From positions 746 to 14,969 of the forward strand of contig DBCW01000046.1 of assembly GCA_002293265.1 (NCBI GenBank): 14,224 nucleotides of DNA, written 5' to 3'. This DNA comes from Eggerthellales bacterium UBA948 (lineage in GTDB: Bacteria > Actinomycetota > Coriobacteriia > Coriobacteriales > UBA8131). Each line of letters begins with the position of its first letter. Positions within the stretch are counted from its first letter, which is position 1. Under the pieces are notes generated by a model. That model ran no database searches. It saw only the letters and a list, made by a program, of their open reading frames with translations, and had not been told where the DNA came from. A program made the position numbers and the translations under genes. Of this stretch, positions 1 through 6,118 are shown piece after piece.

Positions 1-21
1 CGATCCCCCTTAGCTCCACCA
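1..21 (+). tRNA. 3' end of a tRNA gene (probably tRNA-Ala), partial
   Basis: The first 21 bases read as tRNA positions 56-76: the end of a T-loop (CGATC), the 3' strand of the T-stem (CCCCT), a seven-base acceptor strand TAGCTCC, discriminator A73 and an encoded CCA. The acceptor strand has T at position 70, which would allow the G3:U70 pair that identifies tRNA-Ala. The rest of the gene lies outside the window, so the identity is inferred and the anticodon is unseen. A terminator follows directly, as expected for a tRNA transcript. The integrase gene begins about 120 bp away, so this end probably doubles as the island attachment site. Confidence 0.75.
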
Positions 22-31
22 AAACTACTGG

Positions 32-61
32 TAGGGAGCCTGTTTTAGGCTCCCTATTTTT
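32..61 (+). terminator. Factor-independent terminator after the tRNA
   Basis: A perfect 10-bp stem (TAGGGAGCCT at 32-41 with AGGCTCCCTA at 47-56) encloses a five-base loop and is followed by five T residues. The T-run lies on the plus strand, so it ends the tRNA transcript. On the minus strand the run after the stem is poor, so it would terminate integrase transcription only weakly. Confidence 0.85.
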
Positions 62-70
62 GATTTAGGT

Positions 71-154
71 CTGAAAAATCCATTTTGGATATGGATGGGT
101 ATGGAAATCGGGCGAAATTCGGTGTTTTTCAGAGGCGTTTTAAGCCTTTTTCAG
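71..154. repeat. Three copies of octamer TTTTTCAG, possible integrase/excisionase arm sites
   Basis: The octamer TTTTTCAG occurs at 125-132 and 147-154 on the plus strand, and inverted (CTGAAAAA) at 71-78. All three fall within 84 bp between the tRNA end and the integrase 3' end. Tyrosine integrases of islands usually bind short repeated arm-type sites flanking the core site. The position fits that role, but binding is inferred only. The third copy overlaps the end of the integrase coding region. Confidence 0.35.
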
Positions 155-1411
155 GAGCTTGCTGAACAAGGTAGTGGCTGCTCTGTCTTGCTTCTCTTGA
201 GCGTGTGCGTAAAAGTCGAGCGTCATGGATGCACGGGAGTGTCCGAGGCGACTTTGTACCGTTTTGATGTCCACCCCATTTGCAATGAGCAGCGTGGCTT
301 GCGTGTGGCGTAACTCATGGAATTTCAAACCTCGGTAGTGCTTCTTTACTGCCTTCGGCCTGTTGGAACGGGAATAGGGCTTGCCGTTCTCGTCAACGGG
401 AAAGCCTTGTTCGTTGAACCTGCGCTTGGGCAACACATTGCCCTCGGAGTCAGTCCACTCGCCAAAGCCGTTATCGACGCAAAAGTCCTTGAACCAGTTG
501 TAGAACCTCGATGGTTCGGTCACACCTCCAAAGGCATTTGAGCATACGGGGGTTTTGGGGCTTATGGTGATGTTGTTGGCCAGTAATATGTCAGCCTGTA
601 TCTTCTGCCATTTTCTCAAGCGTCTGACGGTCTCATCGTCTATCGAAATCCTCCTGATGCCGGCATCGCTTTTAGGGGCCTTCCTGTTCTTCTTCACATC
701 AATCGCATAGGCGATATTCAAAGTCTTGTCCTCCAGATCCACATCTTCCCAAAAAAGCCCGAGTATCTCGCCTCTGCGCATTCCTGTAGCCAGACCGAGA
801 TAGACAGCTACCGTGTTCCTGTCGAGCGGAAGCGCGGCTAAAACGGTGTAGAGCGCGATGGCCTCTCTCTGCTTGAGGCTTTTACGAACAGGCTTTTTCT
901 TCGTGGGGGTTTTGATCTTTATCATGGGGTCGCGGATGATGATGTCGGCGACAACCGCTTCTCGCATGATCTGTTTGAGCTTCATCACTATATCATGCAT
1001 CCGGCTGATGCTTTTACCGTCAACCGACACCATCCGCGCCATTACATCTTTTATCAGCAACACATCTATATCCACCAGCGCAACGTCTCCCAAGTATTGA
1101 TTGAGCGCGTTGATGATGATCCGTTCGGCAGAAAGTGTCGCCTCTTCCACGATGCCGGTGTTTATCCGATCTTGATGGAACAGCGCTGCGAACTGCCCGA
1201 AGGTCATGTCCTGCAAATCCACCCTGAGCCCGCATTCGAGCTCGCGCCTATAGCTTTCCGCTTCCCTTACCGCATCGGTCTTGGTTCCCTTTACGCTGCG
1301 CCACGGGCTGTAGCGGTATTTTCCGCTTATCGGGTCGGTTCCCAAACAGAAGCGGACCCGATATGAGTTCTTGCCTCGCTTCTCGATACTTCCTTGACTG
1401 GTTACTTTCAT
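140..1411 (-). CDS. int: Tyrosine recombinase (phage/ICE-type integrase)
   Basis: This 423-residue protein is a site-specific tyrosine recombinase that would integrate and excise the island at the adjacent tRNA. It has an N-terminal arm-binding region (about residues 1-65), a SAM-like core-binding domain (about 70-170) and a catalytic domain (about 180-415). The catalytic residues are visible: Arg212 in TGMRRGE, a probable Lys247, His365 and Arg368 in HELRHT, His391 in LGHS and the nucleophile Tyr401 in LDFYAH. About 30 charged residues (roughly 324-354) precede the HxxR motif. A GTG at 1423 would add four residues, but it overlaps the AGGAGG ribosome binding site at 1423-1428, so ATG at 1411 (11 bases downstream) is preferred. 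The gene lies 123 bp downstream of the excisionase-like gene on the same strand. Confidence 0.93.
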   Translation of the reverse strand: MKVTSQGSIEKRGKNSYRVRFCLGTDPISGKYRYSPWRSVKGTKTDAVREAESYRRELECGLRVDLQDMTFGQFAALFHQDRINTGIVEEATLSAERIIINALNQYLGDVALVDIDVLLIKDVMARMVSVDGKSISRMHDIVMKLKQIMREAVVADIIIRDPMIKIKTPTKKKPVRKSLKQREAIALYTVLAALPLDRNTVAVYLGLATGMRRGEILGLFWEDVDLEDKTLNIAYAIDVKKNRKAPKSDAGIRRISIDDETVRRLRKWQKIQADILLANNITISPKTPVCSNAFGGVTEPSRFYNWFKDFCVDNGFGEWTDSEGNVLPKRRFNEQGFPVDENGKPYSRSNRPKAVKKHYRGLKFHELRHTQATLLIANGVDIKTVQSRLGHSRASMTLDFYAHAQEKQDRAATTLFSKLLKKA

Positions 1412-1484
1412 ATATGTGTCCACCTCCTGTAAGCGATTGATAATTCCGTTACTAGATTCTTGGATTTATCCGCCCGCTGCAAAG

Positions 1485-1521
1485 GTGTGAATTCGCACAT
1501 CTACTGATGCGATTCGCGCAC
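1485..1521. promoter_or_regulatory. Two related imperfect palindromes in the xis-int gap
   Basis: GTGTGAATTCGCAC (1485-1498) and TGCGATTCGCGCAC (1508-1521) are both near-palindromic and share the core GATTCGC/GAATTCGC about one and a half helical turns apart. They sit between the excisionase-like gene and the integrase, where an operator or excisionase site would be expected. No bound protein can be named. Confidence 0.25.
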
Positions 1522-1534
1522 TTGACAAGCGCTT

Positions 1535-1795
1535 TCAGTTGGACGGGTCAAGCATCCATATCTTCAAGTCCTCACGAAGCACCGCCCATTTCATACCTAC
1601 TTTCTTGGCCGGTATCTGGTGCTGCTTGATGAGTGCTCGCACGGAATTGGGGTGAATATTGAGGATGTCTGCGACCGCCTCAACACCGAGCACTTCGGGG
1701 TAGCTTGAGAAAAGCACCTCGTGCAGTCCGTGACGCATGGGAAAAGCTTTGGACGGAGGAGCTGTTTGCTTCAATTTGCTGGGAATGTTAATCAC
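1535..1795 (-). CDS. Excisionase-like small HTH protein
   Basis: This 86-residue protein has a single MerR/excisionase-type helix-turn-helix. The segment at about residues 34-81 runs from EVLGVEAVADILNIHPNSVR through the basic IPAKKVGMKW wing to LREDLKIWM, typical of recombination directionality factors that read DNA beside the attachment site. The start is GTG at 1795, which overlaps the TGA of the MazF-like gene in a GTGA arrangement, so translation is probably coupled. A good AGGAGG ribosome binding site lies six bases upstream. The gene directly precedes the integrase, the usual xis-int order. It could instead be a small repressor of the operon, since the family serves both roles. Confidence 0.8.
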   Translation of the reverse strand: MINIPSKLKQTAPPSKAFPMRHGLHEVLFSSYPEVLGVEAVADILNIHPNSVRALIKQHQIPAKKVGMKWAVLREDLKIWMLDPSN

Positions 1796-2313
1796 TGTCT
1801 GCCTCCTTCTACCTCATAGTCAAAACCTATGCCGGTGTTACAGTAATCGCAAGTATTTTTCAGAGCACTCCTACCGCCAACGTGGCGCACCGTGTAACCT
1901 GCGTCCTCGTAGTCTTGCTTACAGCGGTGGCACAGTGTCTTGATGTTGCGAGAAGCCAATAGGGCATCATTTGTAAGCCCAAGGGCGCATTTGATGGCCG
2001 CGTCCACTTCTGCCATGCGTGAGCAACCTATCGAGCCGATGCGATGAGCCAAACGCGATTTATCAAGGGTTCGTATTTGCTCAGCCAAGGCGATTGAGTT
2101 ATCGCTCAGGCCTCCCGTGCCACCAAGAGGCGTATGAGTAGGAAGAGCGGGTTTGCTTTGCGATGTTATCGGCAATACTATGGCTGTGGGAGCATTTTTG
2201 GTTCCCCGGTCTGCCTGTACGATAAGCACAGGACGACTTCCACCCTGCTCACTTCCTGTTGTAGGGTCGAGATCGGCGATGAATACGTCACCTCGTTTGG
2301 TCTGTTTTGTCAT
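1792..2313 (-). CDS. MazF/PemK-family protein with C-terminal zinc-binding extension
   Basis: This 173-residue protein begins with a complete MazF/PemK fold (about residues 1-110): KRGDVFIADLDPTTGSEQGG, then RPVLIVQ and the IVLPITS strand. MazF proteins are sequence-specific RNA endonucleases. The roughly 60-residue C-terminal tail carries CHRC and CDYC pairs, consistent with a zinc ribbon, and is not part of classical MazF. The ATG at 2313 is chosen because GAGAGG lies just upstream and the MazF fold starts there. The frame stays open to 2514 but without family features. No MazE-like antitoxin is adjacent. The gene is followed by overlapping xis and then int, so the protein may regulate or stabilise the element rather than act as a classical toxin. 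Whether it cleaves RNA is unknown. Confidence 0.85.
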   Translation of the reverse strand: MTKQTKRGDVFIADLDPTTGSEQGGSRPVLIVQADRGTKNAPTAIVLPITSQSKPALPTHTPLGGTGGLSDNSIALAEQIRTLDKSRLAHRIGSIGCSRMAEVDAAIKCALGLTNDALLASRNIKTLCHRCKQDYEDAGYTVRHVGGRSALKNTCDYCNTGIGFDYEVEGGRQ

Positions 2314-2803
2314 GGGATTCCTCTCTCGGATATGTAAGGTGAGGTGGCACGAGAATTCCTGCTTTGACAGGAGCTGTGCCGCCTCGCCGTGTTCGTTGGT
2401 TTTTATTGCTTTGCCTTCATTTGTCCACGACATCCCAAGACGGGGGATCATCAAGCGGCCGTCTGCTTTACGGCTCCACGGGGTTTTAGCCCCTCGGCTT
2501 CTACCGAGACGCAACGGCTGCTAGCGACGGCTCACCGGCCTTATGCCCGGCTTCAACGCTCCTGCTACCGATCTGCGTGAGTATCATCATCCCCGCCGCT
2601 GGTCTACACCTACCGGGAGCAACCCGGGTTATGAGGAAGCCTTTTCGCTCTGCTGTTCTGCCTGGTGGCTTTGACAGCGTCGTCGCGAGGTCAACCTTGC
2701 ATGGCTCGAAGATTTCCATCTCCTGTGGCGGGAACGTACTTGATGACTGAACTATTCTGTTTTCAAAGAGCCCGAGAGGAAAATGCCCTCTCTATCCCTT
2801 TCC
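2314..2803 (-). other. GC-rich hairpin-dense intergenic region, candidate structured RNA
   Basis: This 490-bp interval has no convincing gene. It contains at least six short GC-rich hairpins within 200 bp: ATCCC/GGGAT (2432-2448), GCCGT/ACGGC (2458-2474), GGGG/CCCC (2480-2493), CTCGG/CCGAG (2493-2508), CCGG/CCGG (2535-2550) and CCGGG/CCCGG (2613-2627). A 72-codon minus-strand frame at 2501-2719 is open, but its ATG abuts GGAG with no spacing and the peptide has no recognisable domain. I suspect a non-coding RNA or long leader of the mazF-xis-int operon, transcribed from the minus strand. The region resembles a conserved intergenic segment I recall from clostridial mobile elements, but that is memory and was not searched. 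Confidence 0.4.
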
Positions 2804-3289
2804 TCACTCAGAGGGGGTTTCGGGCAGTCTGTTTTGAAAAATTGTTTGAAGATTCTTCTTGGCAAGCACAAGTGAGTGCTTCACGGCACTTTTCGAGCAA
2901 CCTTCTTTAAGCGCCACCTCCGCATAGGAAAGACCCAGTGCGTGAACGAGCAGGTAGCGTCTGGCCTGCACGGGTGGCAATTGCAGGAATGCGTCTTTTA
3001 GCTCCTCGATGAGCATCCTGTGCAAAGCCACATCTTCGGCAGAGGGTGCAAATGCCCCACCGCGACCTGCGATCTCTTCTTCGGAAAGTGATAGGTATTC
3101 TTTGTGTCGCTCGTCTTGGTTTTTGAAATGCTTGTCCTGATTTTTGAATTCCTTGATGGTCTCGTAAACATCTTTGGTCACCGCAACATCACGGGTTCTT
3201 CCTTTTTGAGACAAGACGGTGACTATGTAGAGAGTACGGTTGTTCTTGCGCTGGATTTTCAGCCCGTAGTGCAACTTCCAATAAGACAT
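2804..3289 (-). CDS. Sigma-70 region-4-like regulator
   Basis: This 161-residue protein carries a sigma-70 region-4-type helix-turn-helix at about residues 86-151, with LPPVQARRYLLVHALGLSY, then AEVALKEGCSKSAVKHSL as the recognition unit. It lacks sigma region 2, so it is not a complete sigma factor. Such short proteins are common beside integrase modules of Gram-positive conjugative elements and probably regulate element genes. The start is ATG at 3289 with AAGGGA six bases upstream. Residues 48-59 contain a tandem FKNQD duplication, encoded by a 21-bp imperfect tandem repeat at 3111-3152. The TGA at 2804 is followed by a short GAGAGG/CCTCTC hairpin but no clear terminator. Confidence 0.8.
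   Translation of the reverse strand: MSYWKLHYGLKIQRKNNRTLYIVTVLSQKGRTRDVAVTKDVYETIKEFKNQDKHFKNQDERHKEYLSLSEEEIAGRGGAFAPSAEDVALHRMLIEELKDAFLQLPPVQARRYLLVHALGLSYAEVALKEGCSKSAVKHSLVLAKKNLQTIFQNRLPETPSE
3111..3152 (-). repeat. 21-bp imperfect tandem repeat inside the sigma-like gene
   Basis: Two adjacent 21-base units (3111-3131 and 3132-3152) encode the repeated FKNQD motif between the N-terminal segment and the HTH domain. The duplication is in frame and lengthens a hydrophilic linker by seven residues. Confidence 0.6.
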
Positions 3290-3462
3290 ATCTGTCCCTT
3301 TCTGTCCGTTGTTTTTTGAAACTTCGAAACAGAAGGGAGAGGCGGCGCTCTTGCCTGCGCCTTAGCGATGCGTAAGGTGTGGATAGTGCAAGGGGTTTTG
3401 GTTGCCTGTAGCAGGAAAAACAAAACGCGCCTTCCCGTCGAAGCGAAGAAAAGACGCGTAGA

Positions 3463-3503
3463 GTAAAAAGGCCGAAGCGAAGCGTCTTTGCTTCACTCCG
3501 GCC
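3463..3503 (-). terminator. Strong factor-independent terminator for the zinc-ribbon gene
   Basis: Read on the minus strand, GGCCGGAGTGAAGC (3503-3490) pairs with GCTTCGCTTCGGCC (3483-3470) around a six-base loop, with all 14 pairs formed if two G-U wobbles are counted. A run of five T follows (3469-3465). On the plus strand the same two positions become A-C mismatches, so the hairpin is evidently selected on the minus strand. It ends transcription from the zinc-ribbon gene 91 bp upstream and isolates it from the sigma-like gene. Confidence 0.85.
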
Positions 3504-3593
3504 ATTTGGTGTCTCGTCACATTATCGTGCGGACCCGTTGCTCGGTAGCTGACGTGCTATGTGCACATCAGGAAAAAGTGAGGGGTTTTACTA

Positions 3594-3758
3594 TCAGGAG
3601 CCGGGCTTTCGTTTGCTCCTCGTTGTTTGGAGTTGCGAGCGTTTTACGGTAATCAGGCGTTTGCACCGGGGGCACTTTGTCTCTATCGCCCATTTGCCCA
3701 CCCAATCGATATCCATGATCTTCTTACCACACACAGGACACGCCACTGTCTCCTCCAT
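3594..3758 (-). CDS. Small zinc-ribbon protein preceded by a LexA box
   Basis: This 54-residue basic protein has two zinc-binding pairs, C7-P-V-C10 and C29-P-R-C32, separated by 18 residues in the pattern CPVCGKKIMDID..IETKCPRC, followed by a Lys/Arg-rich tail. It resembles Com-like or rubredoxin-like ribbons that bind nucleic acid, but no specific function can be given. ATG at 3758 is chosen because AGGAG lies five bases upstream and a perfect LexA box lies 38 bases upstream. An in-frame ATG at 3878 would give 94 residues and would place the box inside the gene, which is less likely. A strong terminator follows the stop. Induction by DNA damage is inferred from the box. Confidence 0.65.
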   Translation of the reverse strand: MEETVACPVCGKKIMDIDWVGKWAIETKCPRCKRLITVKRSQLQTTRSKRKPGS

Positions 3759-3795
3759 AGCAACTCCTACACTGTAATCCTCATTGCCCGTCTGC

Positions 3796-3811
3796 CCGAA
3801 CATATGTTCGG
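3796..3811 (-). promoter_or_regulatory. Perfect LexA (SOS) operator
   Basis: CCGAACATATGTTCGG is a perfect 16-bp palindrome whose core matches the Gram-positive LexA/DinR consensus CGAAC-RNRY-GTTCG at every position. It lies 38 bases upstream of the preferred start of the zinc-ribbon gene. A TACAAT hexamer on the minus strand, just upstream at about 3825-3830, could be the -10 element, which would place the operator near the transcription start. Repression by host LexA and release during DNA damage are the expected behaviour. Confidence 0.8.
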
Positions 3812-3874
3812 TAGAGCTAACCATTGTAGACGGTTCGGAGTGTTTTTGAAAGACACGTTCACCGATATTTTCTT

Positions 3875-4024
3875 TCATATATGAGCACATGCAAACACAT
3901 GGAGCATTACACGAATAACCGACAATCTCTCAATCAGTATATAGCCATCACAGAAAGTGTATCGTCTTTTTCTGAGGTACTCATATATCATAAAACGTGC
4001 TAGCCCTATCTGTGAGTAATCCAT
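3875..4024 (-). CDS. 49-residue hypothetical protein
   Basis: A short ORF starts at ATG 4024 with a textbook AGGAGG ribosome binding site (4031-4036) six bases upstream. It encodes 49 residues beginning MDYSQIGLARFMIYEYL, basic in the middle and hydrophobic at the end. I do not recognise it. Its TGA overlaps an ATG at 3878 in an ATGA arrangement, in frame with the zinc-ribbon gene, which could couple the two. The strong ribosome binding site is the main argument that it is translated. A degenerate LexA-like site lies 21 bases upstream of the start. Confidence 0.5.
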   Translation of the reverse strand: MDYSQIGLARFMIYEYLRKRRYTFCDGYILIERLSVIRVMLHVFACAHI

Positions 4025-4044
4025 AAATTACCTCCTGCTTTATT

Positions 4045-4058
4045 CGGCTACATGTTCG
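4045..4058 (-). promoter_or_regulatory. Degenerate LexA-like half-site
   Basis: On the minus strand CGAACATGTAGCCG keeps one perfect LexA half (CGAACATGT) and loses most of the other. It sits just upstream of the 49-residue ORF. A weak second SOS operator is possible given the perfect one 240 bp away, but a chance match is not excluded. Confidence 0.25.
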
Positions 4059-4199
4059 ATGATTCTCACGCAAAGATTTAAAAGTCACTGAAATAATGAT
4101 CACATCTAAAAGAGTCCTTGATGGCCTCCTTATTCATAATGTACGACAGCAAACGGGAGTGATAAGACTGAGGTGTCGAGAGCGTCCGCAGACAGAGAA

Positions 4200-4278
4200 T
4201 TTAGATGATTTGAAGTCGTTCCTAAAATGCTATAGGCGCTTTCGATAATTAGCAATGATTCATTGTTGCTAAAATGCT
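4200..4278 (+). promoter_or_regulatory. Candidate promoter/operator region of the sulfur operon
   Basis: The 372-bp gap between 4025 and 4396 holds the only room for the operon promoter. The 10-mer CTAAAATGCT occurs twice, at 4222-4231 and 4269-4278. Between them TTAGCAA/TTGCTAA (4249-4255 and 4266-4272) forms an inverted repeat. TTTAGA (4200-4205) and TAAAAT (4223-4228), 17 bp apart, are a plausible weak -35/-10 pair, and TGCTATAGG nearby is an alternative extended -10. The repeat arrangement suggests a regulator binding site, but none can be named. Confidence 0.3.
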
Positions 4279-4290
4279 GTTCTCGAGACT

Positions 4291-4382
4291 CCGCAGGACC
4301 TATCCGTTCTCAAACCAATCAATAAGCGATAGAATGATTCTGCTGGGTTTCAACAACCAGCAGGACTAAGGCTGCGGATAGG
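4291..4382 (+). promoter_or_regulatory. Structured 5' leader of the sspD operon
   Basis: CTGCTGGGTT (4340-4349) pairs with AACCAGCAG (4355-4363) in a nine-pair hairpin with one bulge. Outside it, CCTATCCG (4299-4306) is the exact complement of CGGATAGG (4375-4382), and CCGCAG (4291-4296) is the exact complement of CTGCGG (4372-4377). The two outer pairings are mutually exclusive. The first covers the 5' part of the only SD-like sequence (AGGAAAG, 4380-4386) of the first gene. This could modulate translation of the operon; that is inference from pairing alone. Confidence 0.4.
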
Positions 4383-4396
4383 AAAGTAATAATAAC

Positions 4397-6118
4397 GTGT
4401 GGTGCTCTGCCTGTAACAAAGAGACCGATAGGGAGAAATGTGAGCTCTGCGGTCAAAAAACACGTGAAGACATACCATGTGATGTTTTTTGGTGTGCAGA
4501 TTGTCTAACCCCTATCATACATAATCCCAAAACCAGTTCTCCGTTAATTTGCCCATTGTGCAATAGCGAAATTAAGTATCTCGGCTCTGATTTGCGCCCT
4601 GTGTTTCCCGAGGAGCGCCTCCTTATTGAAGTGCTTCAAAATAAGCCCTTGCAATATATAAACAAAACAGTATGGGCATGTGATAACAGGTACTACATTG
4701 ACGGAAAATCGAAGCCGATAACGATATCGAAGTTCGAGGAAGCAGATACTGAGGAGATAATATGTAGTCTTGAGCTGCATAAACAGAAAAACTCTGATAA
4801 GGTCTTTAGGGATTCCGTCTCAAGATTCGTCAAGGCTAATAAAGCGAGGTACAGTCAAATAACAAACGAAGCGATGGAATTCATTCAAGTACAAGCGTAT
4901 GATTATCCCGAAGAGAATATAGTTATATCATTTTCAGGCGGCAAGGATTCAACCGTAGTAGCCGACCTCACAATACGAGCTCTCGGGAATCCTTCGCTTG
5001 TGCACGTTTTTGGAAATACTACACTTGAGTTTCCGAGCACCATTGATTATGTGTTGCGATATCGCAACAGCAATCCGACATCAATTTTCAAAACAGCGAT
5101 TAACAATGAGCAGAATTTCTATGATGTAGCTGAAGATATAGGCCCTCCTGCTCGCATGATGCGATGGTGTTGCTCAATGTTTAAGACGGGACCTATTTCT
5201 AGGGTGTTTAACGGTCTTTACAGAAATCAGAGCATCCTTACGTTCTACGGTATCAGAAAGTGCGAGTCCGTAAGTCGTGGCAAGTACAATCGCGTTGAAG
5301 ACGCTGCCGAATCAGTAAAAATACAAAAGCAAAAGGTCGCTTCTCCGATATTTTATTGGAAGGATATCGAAGTTTGGCTTTATATTTTTTCAAGAGACCT
5401 AGATTTCAATGAAGCATATATGCTTGGATACGATCGTGTCGGATGTTGGTGTTGTCCAAACAATAATCCAAGAGCCCAGTTTTTGTCTTCTGTATACATG
5501 CCCACACAAAGCAAGGAATGGCGAGAGTTCCTTGTTAAGTTTGCTACAAGAATAGGGAAACCCGATCCAGATGTGTATGTAGATACAGGTAAATGGAAGG
5601 CAAGACAAGGAGGCAACGGACTAGAGGCAGCGAAATCAGTAAAGCTGAAATACAGCACTTGCGCAACGGAAGATCAGGCCATAGTGTTATCTCTGTCAAA
5701 GCCTTATTCAAAAGAACTTGAAAGCTATTTTAGTCCAATCGGTAAATTGGCTCCTGAACTTGGTCGAACTTTAGTCGGGGAGACAGTAATAGTCGATGTA
5801 TCGAGTAACATGCCCATGCTGTCAATCCAGCCATTTCACCAAGATGGTTATGAGCACGCGATAAAAATCAAAGCTCTCGACTCTTCGAAGACTGCGGATA
5901 TATTTCGTATGGCTAAGTATCAGATTACGAAGTACAACGCTTGTAGGCAGTGCTTGAAATGTGAAGCTCTTTGTAAATACAGTGCTATTTCGATAGTTGG
6001 TGGAGAGTATTTAATTGATGCCAATAAATGCAGGCACTGCCGTCAGTGTGTGACAGATAAATATCTTGAGGGTGGTTGCTTGATGCGTAAATATCTTAGA
6101 ACGAAGGAAGCGAATTGA
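4397..6118 (+). CDS. sspD: SspD-like PAPS-reductase/PP-loop protein with Fe-S C-terminus (DNA phosphorothioation)
   Basis: This 573-residue protein is the predicted sulfur-activating component of the DNA phosphorothioation operon, related to DndC/SspD. The N-terminus holds two zinc-ribbon-like units (C3/C6/C15/C18 and C33/C36/C52/C55). The PP-loop ATP pyrophosphatase domain spans about 165-360, with SFSGGKDS at 178-185, RWCCSMFKTGP at about 256-266, YGIRKCES at about 284-291 and GCWCC at 349-353; these cysteines may hold a cluster or a persulfide. The C-terminus (about 505-561) has ferredoxin-like motifs CX2CX2CX3C (516-526) and CX2CX2CX9C (545-561), which could bind two [4Fe-4S] clusters. 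Start is GTG at 4397, since an in-frame stop lies 16 bases upstream; AGGAAAG lies about ten bases before. Its TGA overlaps the next gene's TTG. The Ssp assignment rests on the neighbours. Confidence 0.85.
   Translation: MWCSACNKETDREKCELCGQKTREDIPCDVFWCADCLTPIIHNPKTSSPLICPLCNSEIKYLGSDLRPVFPEERLLIEVLQNKPLQYINKTVWACDNRYYIDGKSKPITISKFEEADTEEIICSLELHKQKNSDKVFRDSVSRFVKANKARYSQITNEAMEFIQVQAYDYPEENIVISFSGGKDSTVVADLTIRALGNPSLVHVFGNTTLEFPSTIDYVLRYRNSNPTSIFKTAINNEQNFYDVAEDIGPPARMMRWCCSMFKTGPISRVFNGLYRNQSILTFYGIRKCESVSRGKYNRVEDAAESVKIQKQKVASPIFYWKDIEVWLYIFSRDLDFNEAYMLGYDRVGCWCCPNNNPRAQFLSSVYMPTQSKEWREFLVKFATRIGKPDPDVYVDTGKWKARQGGNGLEAAKSVKLKYSTCATEDQAIVLSLSKPYSKELESYFSPIGKLAPELGRTLVGETVIVDVSSNMPMLSIQPFHQDGYEHAIKIKALDSSKTADIFRMAKYQITKYNACRQCLKCEALCKYSAISIVGGEYLIDANKCRHCRQCVTDKYLEGGCLMRKYLRTKEAN

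Noticed and set aside
995..1366. 123-codon plus-strand ORF opposite the integrase
   Set aside because: It lies antisense to a clear integrase catalytic gene, has no ribosome binding site and no domain, and is a shadow frame.
2314..2514. In-frame upstream extension of the MazF-like protein to 240 residues
   Set aside because: The MazF fold begins at the ATG at 2313, which has a good GAGAGG site. The 67 extra residues show no family features and overlap the structured region.
2432..2627. Possible group II intron remnant in the hairpin-rich region
   Set aside because: There is a GAGCCGT string, but I see no domain V with its AGC-type catalytic stem, no boundary motif and no reverse transcriptase gene.
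2501..2719. 72-codon minus-strand ORF between the sigma-like and MazF-like genes
   Set aside because: Its ATG directly abuts GGAG, the peptide has no recognisable domain, and the region is full of GC hairpins. A non-coding role seems more likely.
3436..3483. Repeated CGAAGCGAAG strings as a possible CRISPR or iteron array
   Set aside because: There are only two copies (near 3439 and 3474), and the second is part of the terminator stem. No regular spacers occur here or elsewhere in the window.
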